Source of the DNA: Leptasterias polaris
Taxonomy: Eukaryota; Echinodermata; Asteroidea; Forcipulatida; Asteriidae
Direction: 5' to 3'
DNA length: 64,000 nucleotides
NCBI GenBank assembly: GCA_037783415.1
Contig: JAZGTN010000150.1
Location: forward strand, 2,294,001-2,358,000
Shown piece by piece: positions 39,463-52,263 of this stretch. Below the pieces are notes generated by a model. That model was not told where the DNA came from. It was given only the letters and a program-made list of their open reading frames with translations, and did no database searches. Position 1 is the stretch's first letter. Every line of letters begins with the position of its first letter. A program made the translations under genes and the position numbers.

Positions 39463-42400
39463 AGGAGTGAGTTGGTTGATGAAGAGTAGTATTCAATCAG
39501 GCGTATACTTTACAGGGGGTGTACCACCAGCAACGGCCTGATTAGCTGATCTGCAACACACACAACACTCTGTTCTTCTATTAAACACCGCATGGGAGCT
39601 CCCTCTGTCTATCAAATCACAGAGTCTCTTTTCCTCTTGATGCCAACCCCTCCGTCGTCGACAGCAAAATGAAGGATATGACCACTCAGACCGGTTGATA
39701 ATACTTTTATTCTCATTTCCTGGCAATATTTTTTTTTCTTCTTCTTGTTGTCCTACTTGTTTCGGAGTGGTTATATTGATACTCAGCAACACAATGAGGA
39801 CACGCCAGGTGAATAGCTTATTAAACATCTGGTATTATAGGCGTGTAGTTAGAATCGAGATGGGAAAAAAACCATTCTCAGCGTATAATACAAAGGGTTT
39901 GGGTCTCTGGTATTTCCCAAGTTGAAAACACATACTCTCAGTCTTTTTCTAGAAATTATGAAAAGAAAATATACACCTACTGTTTGGGGGTACAGTGAAT
40001 GAGTCAGGAGAAATGGAGTGTGGTTTTTGTTGTATAATACTAGATCCTGCCAGCCTGAGGGGTTAGCGGCCCACAATGAGTTTTTAGTTCACTTCGGAAA
40101 ATGACGGCAGGTAAATATTGCTTTATGAATGTGGATACAAAAGATATGTAATTGTATTGTATTTAACTTGTTGGAGTAAGATTGTGTTTGTGCATGTACT
40201 GGATACATCGACCGGGCGGGTTGACCAAACAATCATAAAAAGTCTGCCTCTTATCACAACATTATATAAACAAAAGTTTAAAGAGTAGTATGCATTTCAC
40301 TGATGAATCAAGACACCTTGATAATATTTTTTTTTTCTTTTCATTTTGTATTTCCTTTCAATTAATTGTTTCACTTTGATCAAATTGATTTTCAACAATT
40401 CTGTTCTCAGAACTGGCGAAACCTTGGACGGTGGCGTTCATATTTTAAAATAAATTACCAAATGGCAAGATGTTTTTTAAATCTCATTTGACATCGAAGA
40501 TTGAGAGTGAATATGAAAGAGATAGAACGATCGGTAACTGTAACTTTTGGGGTTGCTTAACATTTACCATCTGAATAATAAGTTTGGACTACTACTACTG
40601 CAAATTACTTGACACCATCTAATCAGAAACTGCTGTGGAAATTGGGCCATAAGTTTTTCTAACTGTTAATGTATTCATTCATTTATTAATTTATTTATGT
40701 ATAGTCTGGTTGTGATCGCCACCATTAATACACCAGAAAATCTGGGCTACTAAAACTTCCTGGGGGCAAGTAAAAAGCACAGTTTACTAACCCGGTGGGC
40801 TACTTTACCAAAAGCTTAAGTGCAAGGCCTGCCCAATAGTACATGTACCATCGCAATGTGTCCACCATGTATCTCAAAAAGGCTAATACTGTAAGAATTT
40901 TGCCAATTAGAAGTGCCTGCCCTTTTCAAAAAAAAAAATCTTACCCCCCTTAAAATATCAAATTCCAGTCTCGCAATGAGCATCCCTTTAATAATAAAAA
41001 AAAATTGTGTACATGTTTTTTCTACTGTAAAGTGATCTCTCCGGCATCAAAACAAAAAATTTCCAAAACAGTCCAACAAAAAACTCCAGATGTATCCTGA
41101 CAAACGTTGAAAACAAAGGATATATCGTTTTCAACGGATATATCGGTTGTACAAGGACCAACTTGATGGTCTGATTGGCTTAAATGTCACCTCGAAATGC
41201 CAATTTCCTGTGTTTGACTCTCATTAAGTACAGGACGCCGTACACAAATGGACATGTTTAAGTCATCTACCAGTGAAAGAAAAGTCAACACACACTATTG
41301 AATATCAGGAACCTTATATTGGCATCTGTCGTGTAATAGTTGCACAGAATAATCCGGTCTCTTCCTATAATGTATGACACATCATTGGACTTTGGAGGAG
41401 AACATTCTTAAACCCAATCCTCTGAATTTCAGTAAACACATCATTGGACCATATCTCAATATAACCAAATGTTGCAGCTGAGCAAAAGTAAGCAGGAAAC
41501 CAGTCTCTGACAACACAAGTTACATGATATTTTGGCTTGTAACAGAGCTTCCGTGTAAACACGTGCGTGTGTACGACCCTTTCTCTATGGTACGACGTGT
41601 CACCTCACGATCACGTGGCGTGGCGGGTAGATCAGGGGACCGGATGTGGCTTTTTTTACCAGGACGGCTTTTGCCACATTGGCATAACCAGATGGGGGAT
41701 GGAGACCCCCCTGCTCAGAACCCTTGTTGCCCCCGCCCCCTACAAAAAAAGAGGTCGAAAAAATGCAAAAATTAATGGTTTGACACATTAAATAGCCCCT
41801 CACCCCAAATCATGTCTTTGCCCTCACTGCCTCCCCACCTGTCTTTGCCCCCCCCCCCCCCCCCCCCCCCCACCAATGAAAATGTCTGATTACACCACTG
41901 GGCCTTGCCTTCTCAAAATGAAATTCAAGGCATGGGTATTGAGTTTATGCAGTAAGCTTCATGAGAAGAAATCCCTGTCAGTGTCACAAGGCTGTTAGAT
42001 CATTACCAACCATGTCTCATACCATTAATTCTTTCCATCCAGCTATAGTAGTGTGTAACATGCTAAGTGGCTACAGATGGATAAATCTTGTAATGATGGG
42101 GGGGGGGGGGGGGGGGGGGGGACCAGAACAAATCAAGCAAAAGTACAATACACTTTTTCTGCCCCAGGTAGGCCTCATTGGATCAAAACCAGGGTCTATC
42201 AAAAATGATTGATCAGTCGAGTATAAGAAAATCCAAGGCAGACAAGATTAAATCTCAGAAAACAAATTCTGTAATGGGCATAAAATATTTTCTGCGAAGA
42301 TCTTGTCTACTGTACGGTGAAGATATTAAAAAGTAAGTGACTCTATTTCTACCTCCATGCTCTAAGAGAGCGTGTACACAAAACCTGTGTGCATTATTAG

Positions 42401-43469
42401 ATTTGTGGCTGAAGATGAAAGCATCCCACTTAGTTTGAGTGACTGGTCTGGTTTGGGAAGTTTGGCTGAGATGGTTCTGCGGTCTTTTAGGATGAGATCA
42501 TCTGAGGGGGTTCTAGAAGAACCATCTGCTCTTCCAGTTTCCTTGATACATTGTATGTGAACTATGTCCGAGATTCCAAGTATCAAGCAATTAAACCACT
42601 TCCAATTAAGATGTTACTGGATAATCTTCAAATCGTCTTAGTGAGGAGAAAAAAATGCTGGTTCTGATACAGTGTAAATGTACTTTATTTGTACGGGTAT
42701 TGGGTCAGGCATCTGGTAAGAAAAGGATAAACATGTATGCACTTTACATAATGTGCATGTCTACCTTATGTTTGACACAGATTTACATAGCATTTCAAGG
42801 TTGACACCATATCTTCACAGTTTCTTCTTAAAAAGTAGGCCTATAATTGGTGGGAGTTTAAAGAGTATGAAAGGTGTGGAAAGGAAGGGAAAGAGGGTAC
42901 AATTGTCCATCCCTGGCCTTCATTGGAGCAAATAGAGACATTTGCTTAAATGCCAATTTGCCTTGGTGTCCCTTGAAATGCTCTCGTAGAAAATTACACT
43001 TCCCTAACTGATAAGCAAAGTTTCCTTACACTTTTTTTTACAGATGACAAACTTTAAAGCTACTCCCAGACTGTACAGTACATACTTGTACTGTTGTGTA
43101 AGCTAACAAGTGAGTGACACAGGCCCTCGCTCTATGCAAAGGTTAAGTGTGAAACTTAAAGACCTGTACAACACTTAACGATCATAACAGTATAACACTT
43201 AAAGACCCTAACCATACAGCACTTACAACCACTTTCCTGTTCCAAGTTTCCGGTTGTAGTTTTTTAAGCATAAAATATTTCTCAGCAAATTTCTCAGCTA
43301 AGCCAAACCAATGGGCAGGGCACCAGTCACAACAACCTTACTGTATGGCCTCCCGGCTGGCGACATGCTATTGCTAAGCAACGGATGGATTTCTTCTGTC
43401 CTCAGTAAATTTGCAAGCAAACCAGCTTTACGAATGTAAGGCCAAAAAAGCCTCGACCAAAAAGACTAA

Positions 43470-43591
43470 GGCCGTGTCTAACTTGGTGGCTGTTGCTATT
43501 GCTAAGACTGTTTCTAGTAGGACTAGGAGCAGCCTATGCTTTGACACCTGTTCACATAGCCATAGCAGTAGCCGCCAATTCAGACAAGGCC
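43470..43591. mobile_element. GGCCGTGTC hairpin MITE, copy 3
   Basis: GGCCGTGTCTAACTTGGTGGC at the left, written as GGCCGTGTCTAAC and TTGGTGGC, and GCCGCCAATTCAGACAAGGCC at the right, written as GCCGCCAATTC and AGACAAGGCC, form the inverted repeat. The flanks are TAA and TTA, one change from an identical 3-bp duplication. It ends 11 bp before another MITE. Confidence 0.75.
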
Positions 43592-43602
43592 TTACATTGC
43601 AT

Positions 43603-43810
43603 GGCCCAATTTCATTGAGCTGCTTAATTAAGCAGAAAATATTGCTTAAAAGTTTTCTGCTTAGCAACAATGTATTGTGCAGGATACCAGTCAAAAAATG
43701 GTACATGTTACATGGTATTTTGGCTGGTAACCTTAATCTGGGAAGCATAATGCTGACTGTGCTAAGCTACTTTTTGTGCTTATTTAAAGCAGTTCTATGA
43801 AATTGGGCCC
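43603..43810. mobile_element. MITE, GGGCCCAATTTCAT family, best copy
   Basis: GGCCCAATTTCATTGAGCTGC, written as GGCCCAATTTCATT and GAGCTGC, at the left is mirrored by GCAGTTCTATGAAATTGGGCC, written as GCAGTTCTATG and AAATTGGGCC. The interior has GCAGGATACCAGTCAAAAAA and GTATTTTGGCTGGTAACC. It is 208 bp and has no coding capacity. Confidence 0.8.
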
Positions 43811-45344
43811 AGGTCTACACAAAGGTCGAATGAATGGCAATTGCCTAATGACCCTTCCAATGTAATGCATACCTTTTTATATTACTGAATAATAACTGTA
43901 GATTATGGTCAAGAACCATGAAATTAAAGTTGCTGGTTATCATGCAGGACATTTTGATCAATCCGACTGAACTTGCCGTCAACTGTTCCACAGCAAACCC
44001 TTAGCCTTGACGTGATTCTACAGTTTATAGTGTGAACAATTCAAGGGTCATCACTGTTCACTTTTACTTGATAGGCACTCCTGTATTTTGAAAACTTTCA
44101 ATGTTTATCAACACTTCCCATTTTTGGGAGGTGTCCTGAATTTACTGATGTGTCTGACATGTGCAGTGGTGACAGGTCTGAGTGGCTGAATTCCCATGGT
44201 TTAACACTGTACCCTAGGAAAAGGTCCCAGAGGTATGGTCTACCCCCACACAAGAGTGTAATGACCTCCTGCCTAAACATGTGCTGAAAATGTCACATTT
44301 TATGAAACCACAGACTCACATGTTTGACCCCTCTGCGTATCTAGCCCATTAACCACTTGGGAAAAAAGTACATTGCATTTGATTTTGGCAACATACGTTT
44401 AGCGTTTTTCCCCATTTTTTAAATAAAAGTTCAAGAAGTTTTGCAGCCCCCCTGGAGCTACTATTACAAACTCTTATCAAAGAGGAGTAGCTGGCGTTCT
44501 CTCTAACCCTTACCCCTGGCCAAATGCACTGGCAAAAAAAACCAGTAAAAGTTCTCTCTAAGTGGTAAGGCTGGCTTGATCAGTGTTGATTACACATCCA
44601 TGTTTCATTATGAAGAACGGACTAGTAAAGAAAGCTGATGGATTAGTGAAATGACAAGCCAACTGGTCCTGCTGGCTAGTCACTAAGAAAAAGTTAACGG
44701 CAAACCCATCACAGGATTGCTGAGAGGGTTGGATTTTGTAGACCGCACCAACTTTAATACCAAAACGAGGAGCTTTCCGTAGACTGGTTTGACCATTTCT
44801 GGGAAAACCCCAATGGTTTCTCGTTGTAGGACAGTCACAATTTGTATTGTTCACAAGTACAGCACAGACAGACTATCTGACAGATATTAAGCCATCTTAA
44901 TTTAATTCATACAAGTAGTAATAAGGGGCATTTATAGAGTGCTCTTACACTGGATACCACAGCGCTCTACAAGAAAAATGTACATTAAGTGAAGCAAGTA
45001 AATAAAAGTACAAATAGTGGAAACAGACAGTTGGTCCTATTATTAAAGCAATAAACCATTGAACAAGAAAGTTTTCAGATGTTTCTTGAAAACTTCCAGT
45101 GACTCTGCAAAAGGGATTCGAAGTACATGCTTTTATCAGAACCCATCCTCCTGCTCTCAATAGCAATAAGAGGATGTGGTGGAACAACTGTGCACAAAAC
45201 CAACAAGCAGTAGTGTATTTGTGTACTGTGGAGCTGTGCAATCACTACATCATATGATATTGCAGGCTGGCATGTAGTTTCCATTATTCAGAAACACACT
45301 GAATGAAATTGATCGGTCAGATACTTTTAAACCACGTTTTAAAA

Positions 45345-45540
45345 ATGTATTTCAATACAAATCTAACAGCACAATTAGCGCCAATAACAGGATGAATAGA
45401 ATCATAAGACGATGAAGAAATGTTCAGCTTTAGACGTGGGAGGAAAACCCACGCAATCAGGTAGGGACTGAGGTAGGATTTGAACCAGGGCCCACAGAGG
45501 TGAAAGGCAGGGAAAGAAACCACTGAGCCAACCTGATGCT
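45345..45540. repeat. dispersed repeat, tRNA-like or LINE-associated
   Basis: CTAACAGCACAATTAGCGCC and AATAACAGGATGAATAG recur near 21866-21895 as AACAGCGCAAGCGCTAATTA and CAGGATGGAT. The right part, AGGATTTGAACCAGGGCCCA, resembles an inverted polymerase III B box. The family could not be named. Confidence 0.5.
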
Positions 45541-46290
45541 CAAAAGTTTAAGTACGTGTAATCGTAGTTTGGGTCCTTCACTAACAGGGGAAATCATAAA
45601 TGCCTTTCAACAACTTTATTTAGTGGTGTACATGTAGAACATACATTTTTAAAAGGAACTGAATTAAAAACAATCTGAACCGTCGTTTTTCTGTACTTTT
45701 GAAAGTTCATATTTTGATAAATGAACCCATGGCCTAGTTTTCAACAAACGTTACCACCTTGAATGAGATATGATGGGAATAACACCCAACACCTGTGGCA
45801 CTCTCATAACCCTCTTAAAACATCTCAGGACATTAATGTAAACCTATAGGAAGACAACAAGGCAAAGAGGCAACCCACAAACAATTGATTAACGATTCTT
45901 ACTTTTCTGACCATGCAGGTATTAAGCCCTGTTTACTGTGCATGATGAGCCCCGTTCTGCAAAAACTGAAGTCCATGGGAGTCGTGAAAGTGACTTGAAC
46001 GCATGACCCGATGTACACGATTAATCCACCGGTATTCGCTAATCGGTCACGTCTCAAGATAAAACTTTATTGGCACACCTTTCACTTCCTTCACAACGTT
46101 AGGGGGTGGGGTGGGGTCAGTGTTCACTGTCAGTGAAAACTGCCTCCATGACTCTTGGTCATTGCCTTAGTAAGTACCCCTTAAAATGCTCCTGTAGAAA
46201 TTTACTAAAAATGGTACAAAAAGCCCTACCTTTAAAATGTTTAAGTATTTGGGCATACGGAGCCAAAGACACAATGGCCTATATTGCCCA

Positions 46291-46439
46291 GGGCTCGATT
46301 TCACAAAGAGTTAAGATTGATCGTAACTGCAAATCCATCGCAGTTGCTTAGCAAAGAGTGATGTCACAATACAAATCACTATGGTAATACTGATAACTCA
46401 TCTTAAGATGAATCTTAGTGCTTTGTGAAATCGACCCCA
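46291..46439. mobile_element. MITE, GGGCTCGATTTCACAAAG ends
   Basis: GGGCTCGATTTCACAAAGAG at the left is mirrored by GCTTTGTGAAATCGACCCC at the right. Secondary inverted repeats TTAAGATTGATC and GATGAATCTTAG lie just inside. It is 149 bp with the form of a foldback element. Confidence 0.85.
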
Positions 46440-47105
46440 GCTGGTCTTGGCCTTAGTGCCCCTTTGAAAAGTTTCCCATAGACTTGGAGGAATTTCCAAT
46501 GGAAGTGCCCTTTGCAAAATGAAAATAACCTTGCCCTCTCGAAGATCACATTTCAGGCCTGCATGTACATGTAGCATCTTTAATTAACTAATGGTTGTAT
46601 AAAACTCTCCTACTCAATTTCCATTAATTTGAGTAACAGTATCTTCTGAAACCTTTCAACCACACAGGTACATCATACATGTAGAGTGGTCCTTTCTCTA
46701 TTGCATGTACCACAACTAAGCACAAAACCAAGTAGGCCTGTGTGTGTATTGTTTACTTTAGATGTGCCTACATGTACTTGAAAAGATGCATTCACTACTG
46801 CATTGCAGGCTGAATGATCAGACAGTAGGATGGTTGTAATGTTTATCTGTAGAAGATTTGTTGTAAACAGTTTAGCCTTTGTTTGTCAACAAACAGTGTA
46901 TCTCTGTAAACCCTGGAGGTGTACACATATCAGGCCTGGAATTACAAGGAGGCCACAGGGGGCCATTGCCTCCAGTACCCTGGTCTTGGCCTTGATGCCT
47001 CTTCTAAATATTCCCATAGACTTTAAGATTTTCCAATGGAAGTGCCCTTTGCAAAATAAAAATGGCCTTGCCCTCTCAAGGATGACATTGTACATGTAGG
47101 CCTGC
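46440..47105. repeat. two copies of a GGCCTTGCCCTCTC repeat
   Basis: GGTCTTGGCCTTAGTGCCCC, CCCATAGACTTGGAGG and GGAAGTGCCCTTTGCAAAAT at 46443-46563 recur at about 46980-47103 with small changes. They are about 540 bp apart and separated by unrelated sequence with TACATGTA motifs. Related fragments occur near 41.9, 42.9 and 53.3 kb. Confidence 0.7.
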
Positions 47106-47967
47106 TACATACATATTATAAAGCTACATGTGATGTGCAGTGTTTCTGATCATGCGTCAAAATACTGGTTGTTTGGCAAAATAGCAAAAAAGGAAGGCTT
47201 TATTTAAGCTGGAAAATCTCGAGCTGTAGAGTTTTTTTCTTCACAGGGGTGGTGGCTCCAAAAGGAGACTGATTGGTCAGATTAAAAACAAAGCGACAAG
47301 CTCAAATCACTCAAAAACTCACAAGCATTTTCTTCCTACAGCAAGTGGCACATTTTGCCGCCAAAGTTGAAATCGATTTCATTCTTGTCCTTGGACTCCA
47401 AGCTTGATTTGTTGGTTGACGTTTTTGCATTTTTATAAAACCATTCAAGAATCTTTGCGGGAGTTTGGACGACGAGGCCAGGAGAAGAGTTCACTGCTAC
47501 CTGGAGTACTTAACCTGTGGTACCTGGTACCCGTGGGTAGGTTTACTCAACACCCTTGGGCATCGTACTGCATTCAGCTTTAATTTTCCGAATTGAGCAC
47601 CGGTGCAATGGGGGTACTAAGTACAATTCGGGTTAAGGAGTCTGACATGGTCTGACCTACAAAAAAACCCACTAAAATTCACCTTTTAGTTCTCCATCAA
47701 ATTCTCCACTTAATAAGAGAGTTTTCTGACCGAACTTACACTTGGCACGTACTACTTTAGCTTGATAATACAAAAACTGAAGCTACATTAGTCTGCGTCA
47801 TTAAAAAGTCTGACGCAAATTCCCATGGGAGGACATAGAAGAAGGCAAAAATCCACAGAGTCAGCAGCAAATTACTCAAAGTTAAAGGGAAAGAATTCCC
47901 TTTTAAAAAAATGTTTTAAAGAGTACTTTAATCATCATTTAGTATTTCAATTGCAAAAAAAAAGTTC

Positions 47968-48059
47968 ATGGCCTGACGTTTTCGACCCTCTAGTACTAGT
48001 AGAGTCTTTCCTCTAAGACTATAGAGAAAGACTCAGCTTTGATCAAAGCGTCAGGCCAT
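47968..48059. mobile_element. 92-bp foldback element, ATGGCCTGACG ends
   Basis: ATGGCCTGACG at the left is inverted as CGTCAGGCCAT at the right. Within it GAGTCTTTCCTCTAAGACT is followed by AGAGAAAGACTC, forming an inner stem. The whole can fold as a long hairpin. Confidence 0.75.
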
Positions 48060-48887
48060 TAACTATTTGTTGCATTTATATACCATAGGTCCTTTTGATT
48101 GATGTGCAGTTTGCAACAGTTACTTTCTATAATCTAGTTTTTCAATTAACACACGATACAAATTTAACCAAATTGGGCGGCCAGGTTTTTAGGCGGCCAC
48201 GTTTTTAGGAAAATTTATACAAAGTACATAAATGTACCCATGCTTGTTTTAATGGCTACTATCAAAATAAGAAGTGATTTTCTGGGATATTCAAATGCTA
48301 TTTCCGAAACAACATTTCAGTTTTAAGAATTGGTACTGGGAATGTAATAACTCAATGAGCTTTCAGTTTTTAATATATAAAATCAAAAAAACACCAAAAA
48401 AACATTTTTTATAAAAAGTTTTGTACTTGCTTTAAGATCTTTCAGAATAATTCAATTTATTGGGACTAATCAATGGAGTTGAACCGTATTTGATGAGGTC
48501 TCGCATGAGTTTTATCAAGATCATGAGGGCCAGATGTTGAAGGGCACTCGCGGGGAAACCACTGTAACTTGATGAACTTGCATGGGCTTAACGAATTTCA
48601 ACCCAAGTTCTACACGAGCAAATGACTACTCTCGCCATGTTTTACTACGAAACAAAAACCAATTCAATAGGTTTTCCTTGTCACTAGTTACAAAAAAGCA
48701 CTTCTGCCATTTTTGCACTTTCTTTTACTGTAACCCATATTCAGTGTTGTAGTACTCAAACTCGAAACTCATACTCGAGTACATGTACTATTCGGGTGGT
48801 ACTCGTACTTGCAATCGGCTAGCACCATACTCATATTATTTGAAGTCCATACTTATTTTTGACTGAAAAAAAATCAGTACTAATAAT

Positions 48888-49219
48888 AACTAGTTCTTAT
48901 ATAGCGCATTTCACAATAACGTATCAATGCGCTTTACATTAGTGCCCTGGTCATTGGGCCAATAACATTCCTTTAATCTTTCTCAGCTCCCTGGGGAGTA
49001 TACAACCCGGGCTGCCGGCGCTCCGAAGGCTTTTTCAAACACAATATCAACCTCTACCCTTGCAGGTACCCATTTATACCCCTGGGTGAAGAGAAGCAAT
49101 TATAGCAAAGTGTCTTGCTCAAGGACACAAGCGTCATGACCGGGACTCGAACCCACATCTCGATGACTAAACCACCAGAACTTGAATCCGATGCTCTTAA
49201 CCACTCGGCTATGACACTG
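48888..49219 (-). mobile_element. tRNA-derived SINE, minus strand, alternative tail
   Basis: On the minus strand it begins CAGTGTCATAGCCGAGTGGTT, written as CAGTGTCATAGCC and GAGTGGTT. GTGGGTTCGAGTCCCGGTCA is the B box, then come CTTGTGTCCTTGAGCAAGAC and a body with TGGGTACCTGCAAGGGTAG and GGAGCGCCGGCAGCCCGG. The head matches 14067-14486 but the 3' body differs. It ends in GCGCTATATAAGAACTAG. Confidence 0.8.
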
Positions 49220-51202
49220 TACACTGAAATGACAAGCTAACTGATTCTGCTGGCTAGTCACTAAACAAGTAAAGGGCAAACCCTGATAGGAGTTGTGGTA
49301 CATCAGGTGTCATGTTCATTTATGGTTTACAATCCAAATTCAGAGTTACATGTAACCTCTGGCTATTGACCCCCCCCCCCCAAACCAACTTATAAATAGA
49401 GAATCATACTTCATGACACAAATTGAACTTGAAACAGATTCAATCTCACTGCCAAGATCCCACAAAATCTTACCTCCGCCTTGTAGAATGACCTTGTAAT
49501 CCAAGCATGGCTACATACATTGAAAGCCACTTGCATGGACCGAGTGCCAACAATCCCTGCCCCTCGGTGACACAAATCTCTGCTTTTGACAAAAAATGGG
49601 TTTGACAAGATCAGATATTTTGGGCTGTGCTCTTGCTATTTTGAGTAGTTGGTGTAGACAGCGTTCTGAACAAAATAGATATCTCTCGAGTCGCATGAGT
49701 CAATCAAATGGAATAAGTGTAGCCAGGAACGTAACAGCTTTGAGAATAGGCAGTTAGTAGAAAGGTCCACAGAAGGATGAGATGGTGATGTGAGGTCTCT
49801 GATCAGCAGGAAGGTCTCATTCATCTAAATCCAAGGTATCATCTGACCTCCGAAGAGGAACACCAACTTCCCTTCTTTGTCCAACAATTCTTTGGTTGAC
49901 TGATTATTCCTTTACCTCCTTTAAAATCCTAACCCCACTGTGTATTGTGCAGGGGCCTTAACATACACACATCTCCCCTGTCAACTGTTTATCCATCCCC
50001 CATTCTGGTGCGGCAGACCGTTGAGAAGAGCTAGCCAGAAGAGAGGAAACCTAAATCTCATCGTTTGGGGTGAGGGGATTAAGATGGAAGTAGTTTAATC
50101 CATCCTGTTGATCCAGCAAATAAACAGAGGTAGGAAAGGCACAGATTTCTGACCTGTCAATAGTACTCAGCTATATGTGTACTTGGGGGGACAGTCAGAT
50201 CCACCTGAATATAGTGGATTTGGAAGGCCAGGCTCCGAGTAAGCTTAGACTATTTCACACTGCACTCACTTCCAAAGTTCCTAGCACTAACATTTCTTCA
50301 GGCTTCAATAAATTCCTCAATATTTTCTGTGGCCTTCACTCAAGAATGTCGGGTTTTTTCCAGTTGATGATTCAATCCAAATACTGGATTCAGAAGGCCA
50401 GGTTCTGAATGATCTCAGACCAGCTCTGAAATTTACTTTTGTGTACTTAAATGTTGCTACATGCAGCTGCAGTCCGTTACATGTTGTTGATCTTGACCTT
50501 ACATATGTATCTTACCTCACTGTATTACAACCCAGTCCAAGATGGCTAGCAGTTATCACCAAAAATTCTCAAGAGTGATCTCAGACCAGCACTGCTGTCC
50601 ATGATTTGTTCAAGAAATTATAACTCAAACTCTCTACTTACATGTAGGTGACCAGTCTGTAGATAAAAGCCTCACACACAGATGATTACACAAAATATGT
50701 TACAAACAGTACTTGTACACAAGAACAACCAGACCCGAAGTTGGTCATTTTGATCTCCAAAGAGAAGAACATGACTCTACCATGGACGAAGGCATGCTAC
50801 ATTTACTCGGAAAGTCCAAACATGATCTTCTGACCTCTCAAGCGTTCAAGAATTAAACCATGAAGGGGTGGTATCCAAAACTAGATATTCTTACCACAGG
50901 CAAGGGCAAGGTACTCCAGAGGAAAAGTCAGCAATGATGATGATGTTTTTTGAAATAATGTTTGAGGGTTCCTCCCTCCAGAGTTTTTCCTGGCCATAAA
51001 GTAATGTAAACACATCTCTGACTGTGTTATCTCATGACCTGGGGGAATGTCTTAAACTTCTGGCCTGAACAGAGCTCCAAGATCAGGCCTTGTGCTTGAT
51101 ACTTATTAGTAAAACTCAGTACCAAAGAGACCATCAGGAAAATTCTTGAAATAACAAATAATAGATATGACAGGCGGAAAGTACAAACATGAAAACAATC
51201 AC

Positions 51203-51416
51203 TTTATTATTATTATTATTATTTATTTGACCTCAACAGTACAAGTACAGAAAATACAGTACAATGCAATAACGGAGGGGAAAAAAACCCAAAACAGAAA
51301 CGACAAAGCAACAAAACAAAATGAAAAACAACAAAAATAAATTAATGACAAACAAATAAATAAATCAATCAATCAATCAATCAATCAGTCAATAAATTAA
51401 AAAGGAATTAAACCAA

Positions 51417-51447
<31 letters not shown>

Positions 51448-51540
51448 ACAAACAAACAAACAAACAAAATATAAAATAAAATAAAATAAAATTAAATTAA
51501 ATTAAATAAAATAAAATAAAATAAATAACTGAACAAATAA
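51203..51540. repeat. compound low-complexity tract
   Basis: An ATT run (51203-51225) is followed by A-rich DNA, then AATC, AAAT, AAAC and AAAAT/AAATT runs from about 51355 to 51535. The ATT run beside an A-rich stretch may mark the 3' end of a minus-strand retroelement. Confidence 0.8.
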
Positions 51541-51878
51541 ACACTGTGTGTAATATTGTCTTTGGCAGGTTTTTGTTTTCCAGCTGTTGCCTACATTTGG
51601 TTGGAATCATGGTTGGAATGGAGTAATCAAGTTGACCTAACAAATTTTCTCCTTCAAAAGACTACAAAGTTAAAAGAGTTTGTTTTTACTATATTTTGTT
51701 TTGTTTTTGGATGCAAGTTCGCCCCTAAAAAGGCTAAAAGCCACTCTTGGTAAGGGGTTACAAGACAGGAAATATTTAAGATGAATATTATCCAGGGAGC
51801 CCTCAGAAAAATCAGCAAATATAGGTACTTGTAGGTCAGTTTTCCTACTTTTTTCCAAAGACCAAATATCATGCCTGT

Positions 51879-52263
51879 TAAAGATAAAGTATACTTTTGG
51901 TTTTTGGAAGCGTTCGATTGTTTTAATCCTATATAAATGTTTATACAATTTCATTTCAAAAGGTGGTTGTGTTTTTGAGATATCGCCGAAAATCCGGAGC
52001 GAATATGTCCACATACATGTAGGAAGAATAATCCCTAATACTATGAATATACACAATCTGAGAAGCATTTCTGACAGAAAAGTTTCTCAGGTTCAAATTT
52101 GGGGGCATAAAAACTGATATATGTTTACAAAACCACAAAACATTGTAGTGAAATGTTTCTCAGAATGCTTTATACTATTGAAAGCTGCTGTAGGCTTCTG
52201 ACCAATAGGTTTTTTATTGCCATTAATTTTAAGAGTGATTACCAAATGTATACAGTCCCTTTA
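51879..52263. mobile_element. MITE, AAAGATAAAGTATACTTTTGG family, copy 2
   Basis: It matches 24873-25208 through GATATCGCCGAAAATCCGGAG, written as GATATCGCCG and AAAATCCGGAG, plus CACAATCTGAGAAGC and GAAATGTTTCTCAGAATGC. The right end ACCAAATGTATACAGTCCCTTT, written as ACCAAATGTATAC and AGTCCCTTT, is better preserved than in copy 1. Confidence 0.7.

Noticed and set aside
44945..45284. Minus-strand reverse-transcriptase tail
   Set aside because: Only a weak SLEVFKKHLKTFLFN-like stretch after frame changes. It is too degraded to call beyond a possible LINE relic.
51670..52068. 132-codon minus-strand frame
   Set aside because: It runs into a MITE (from 51879), so it is not an independent gene.
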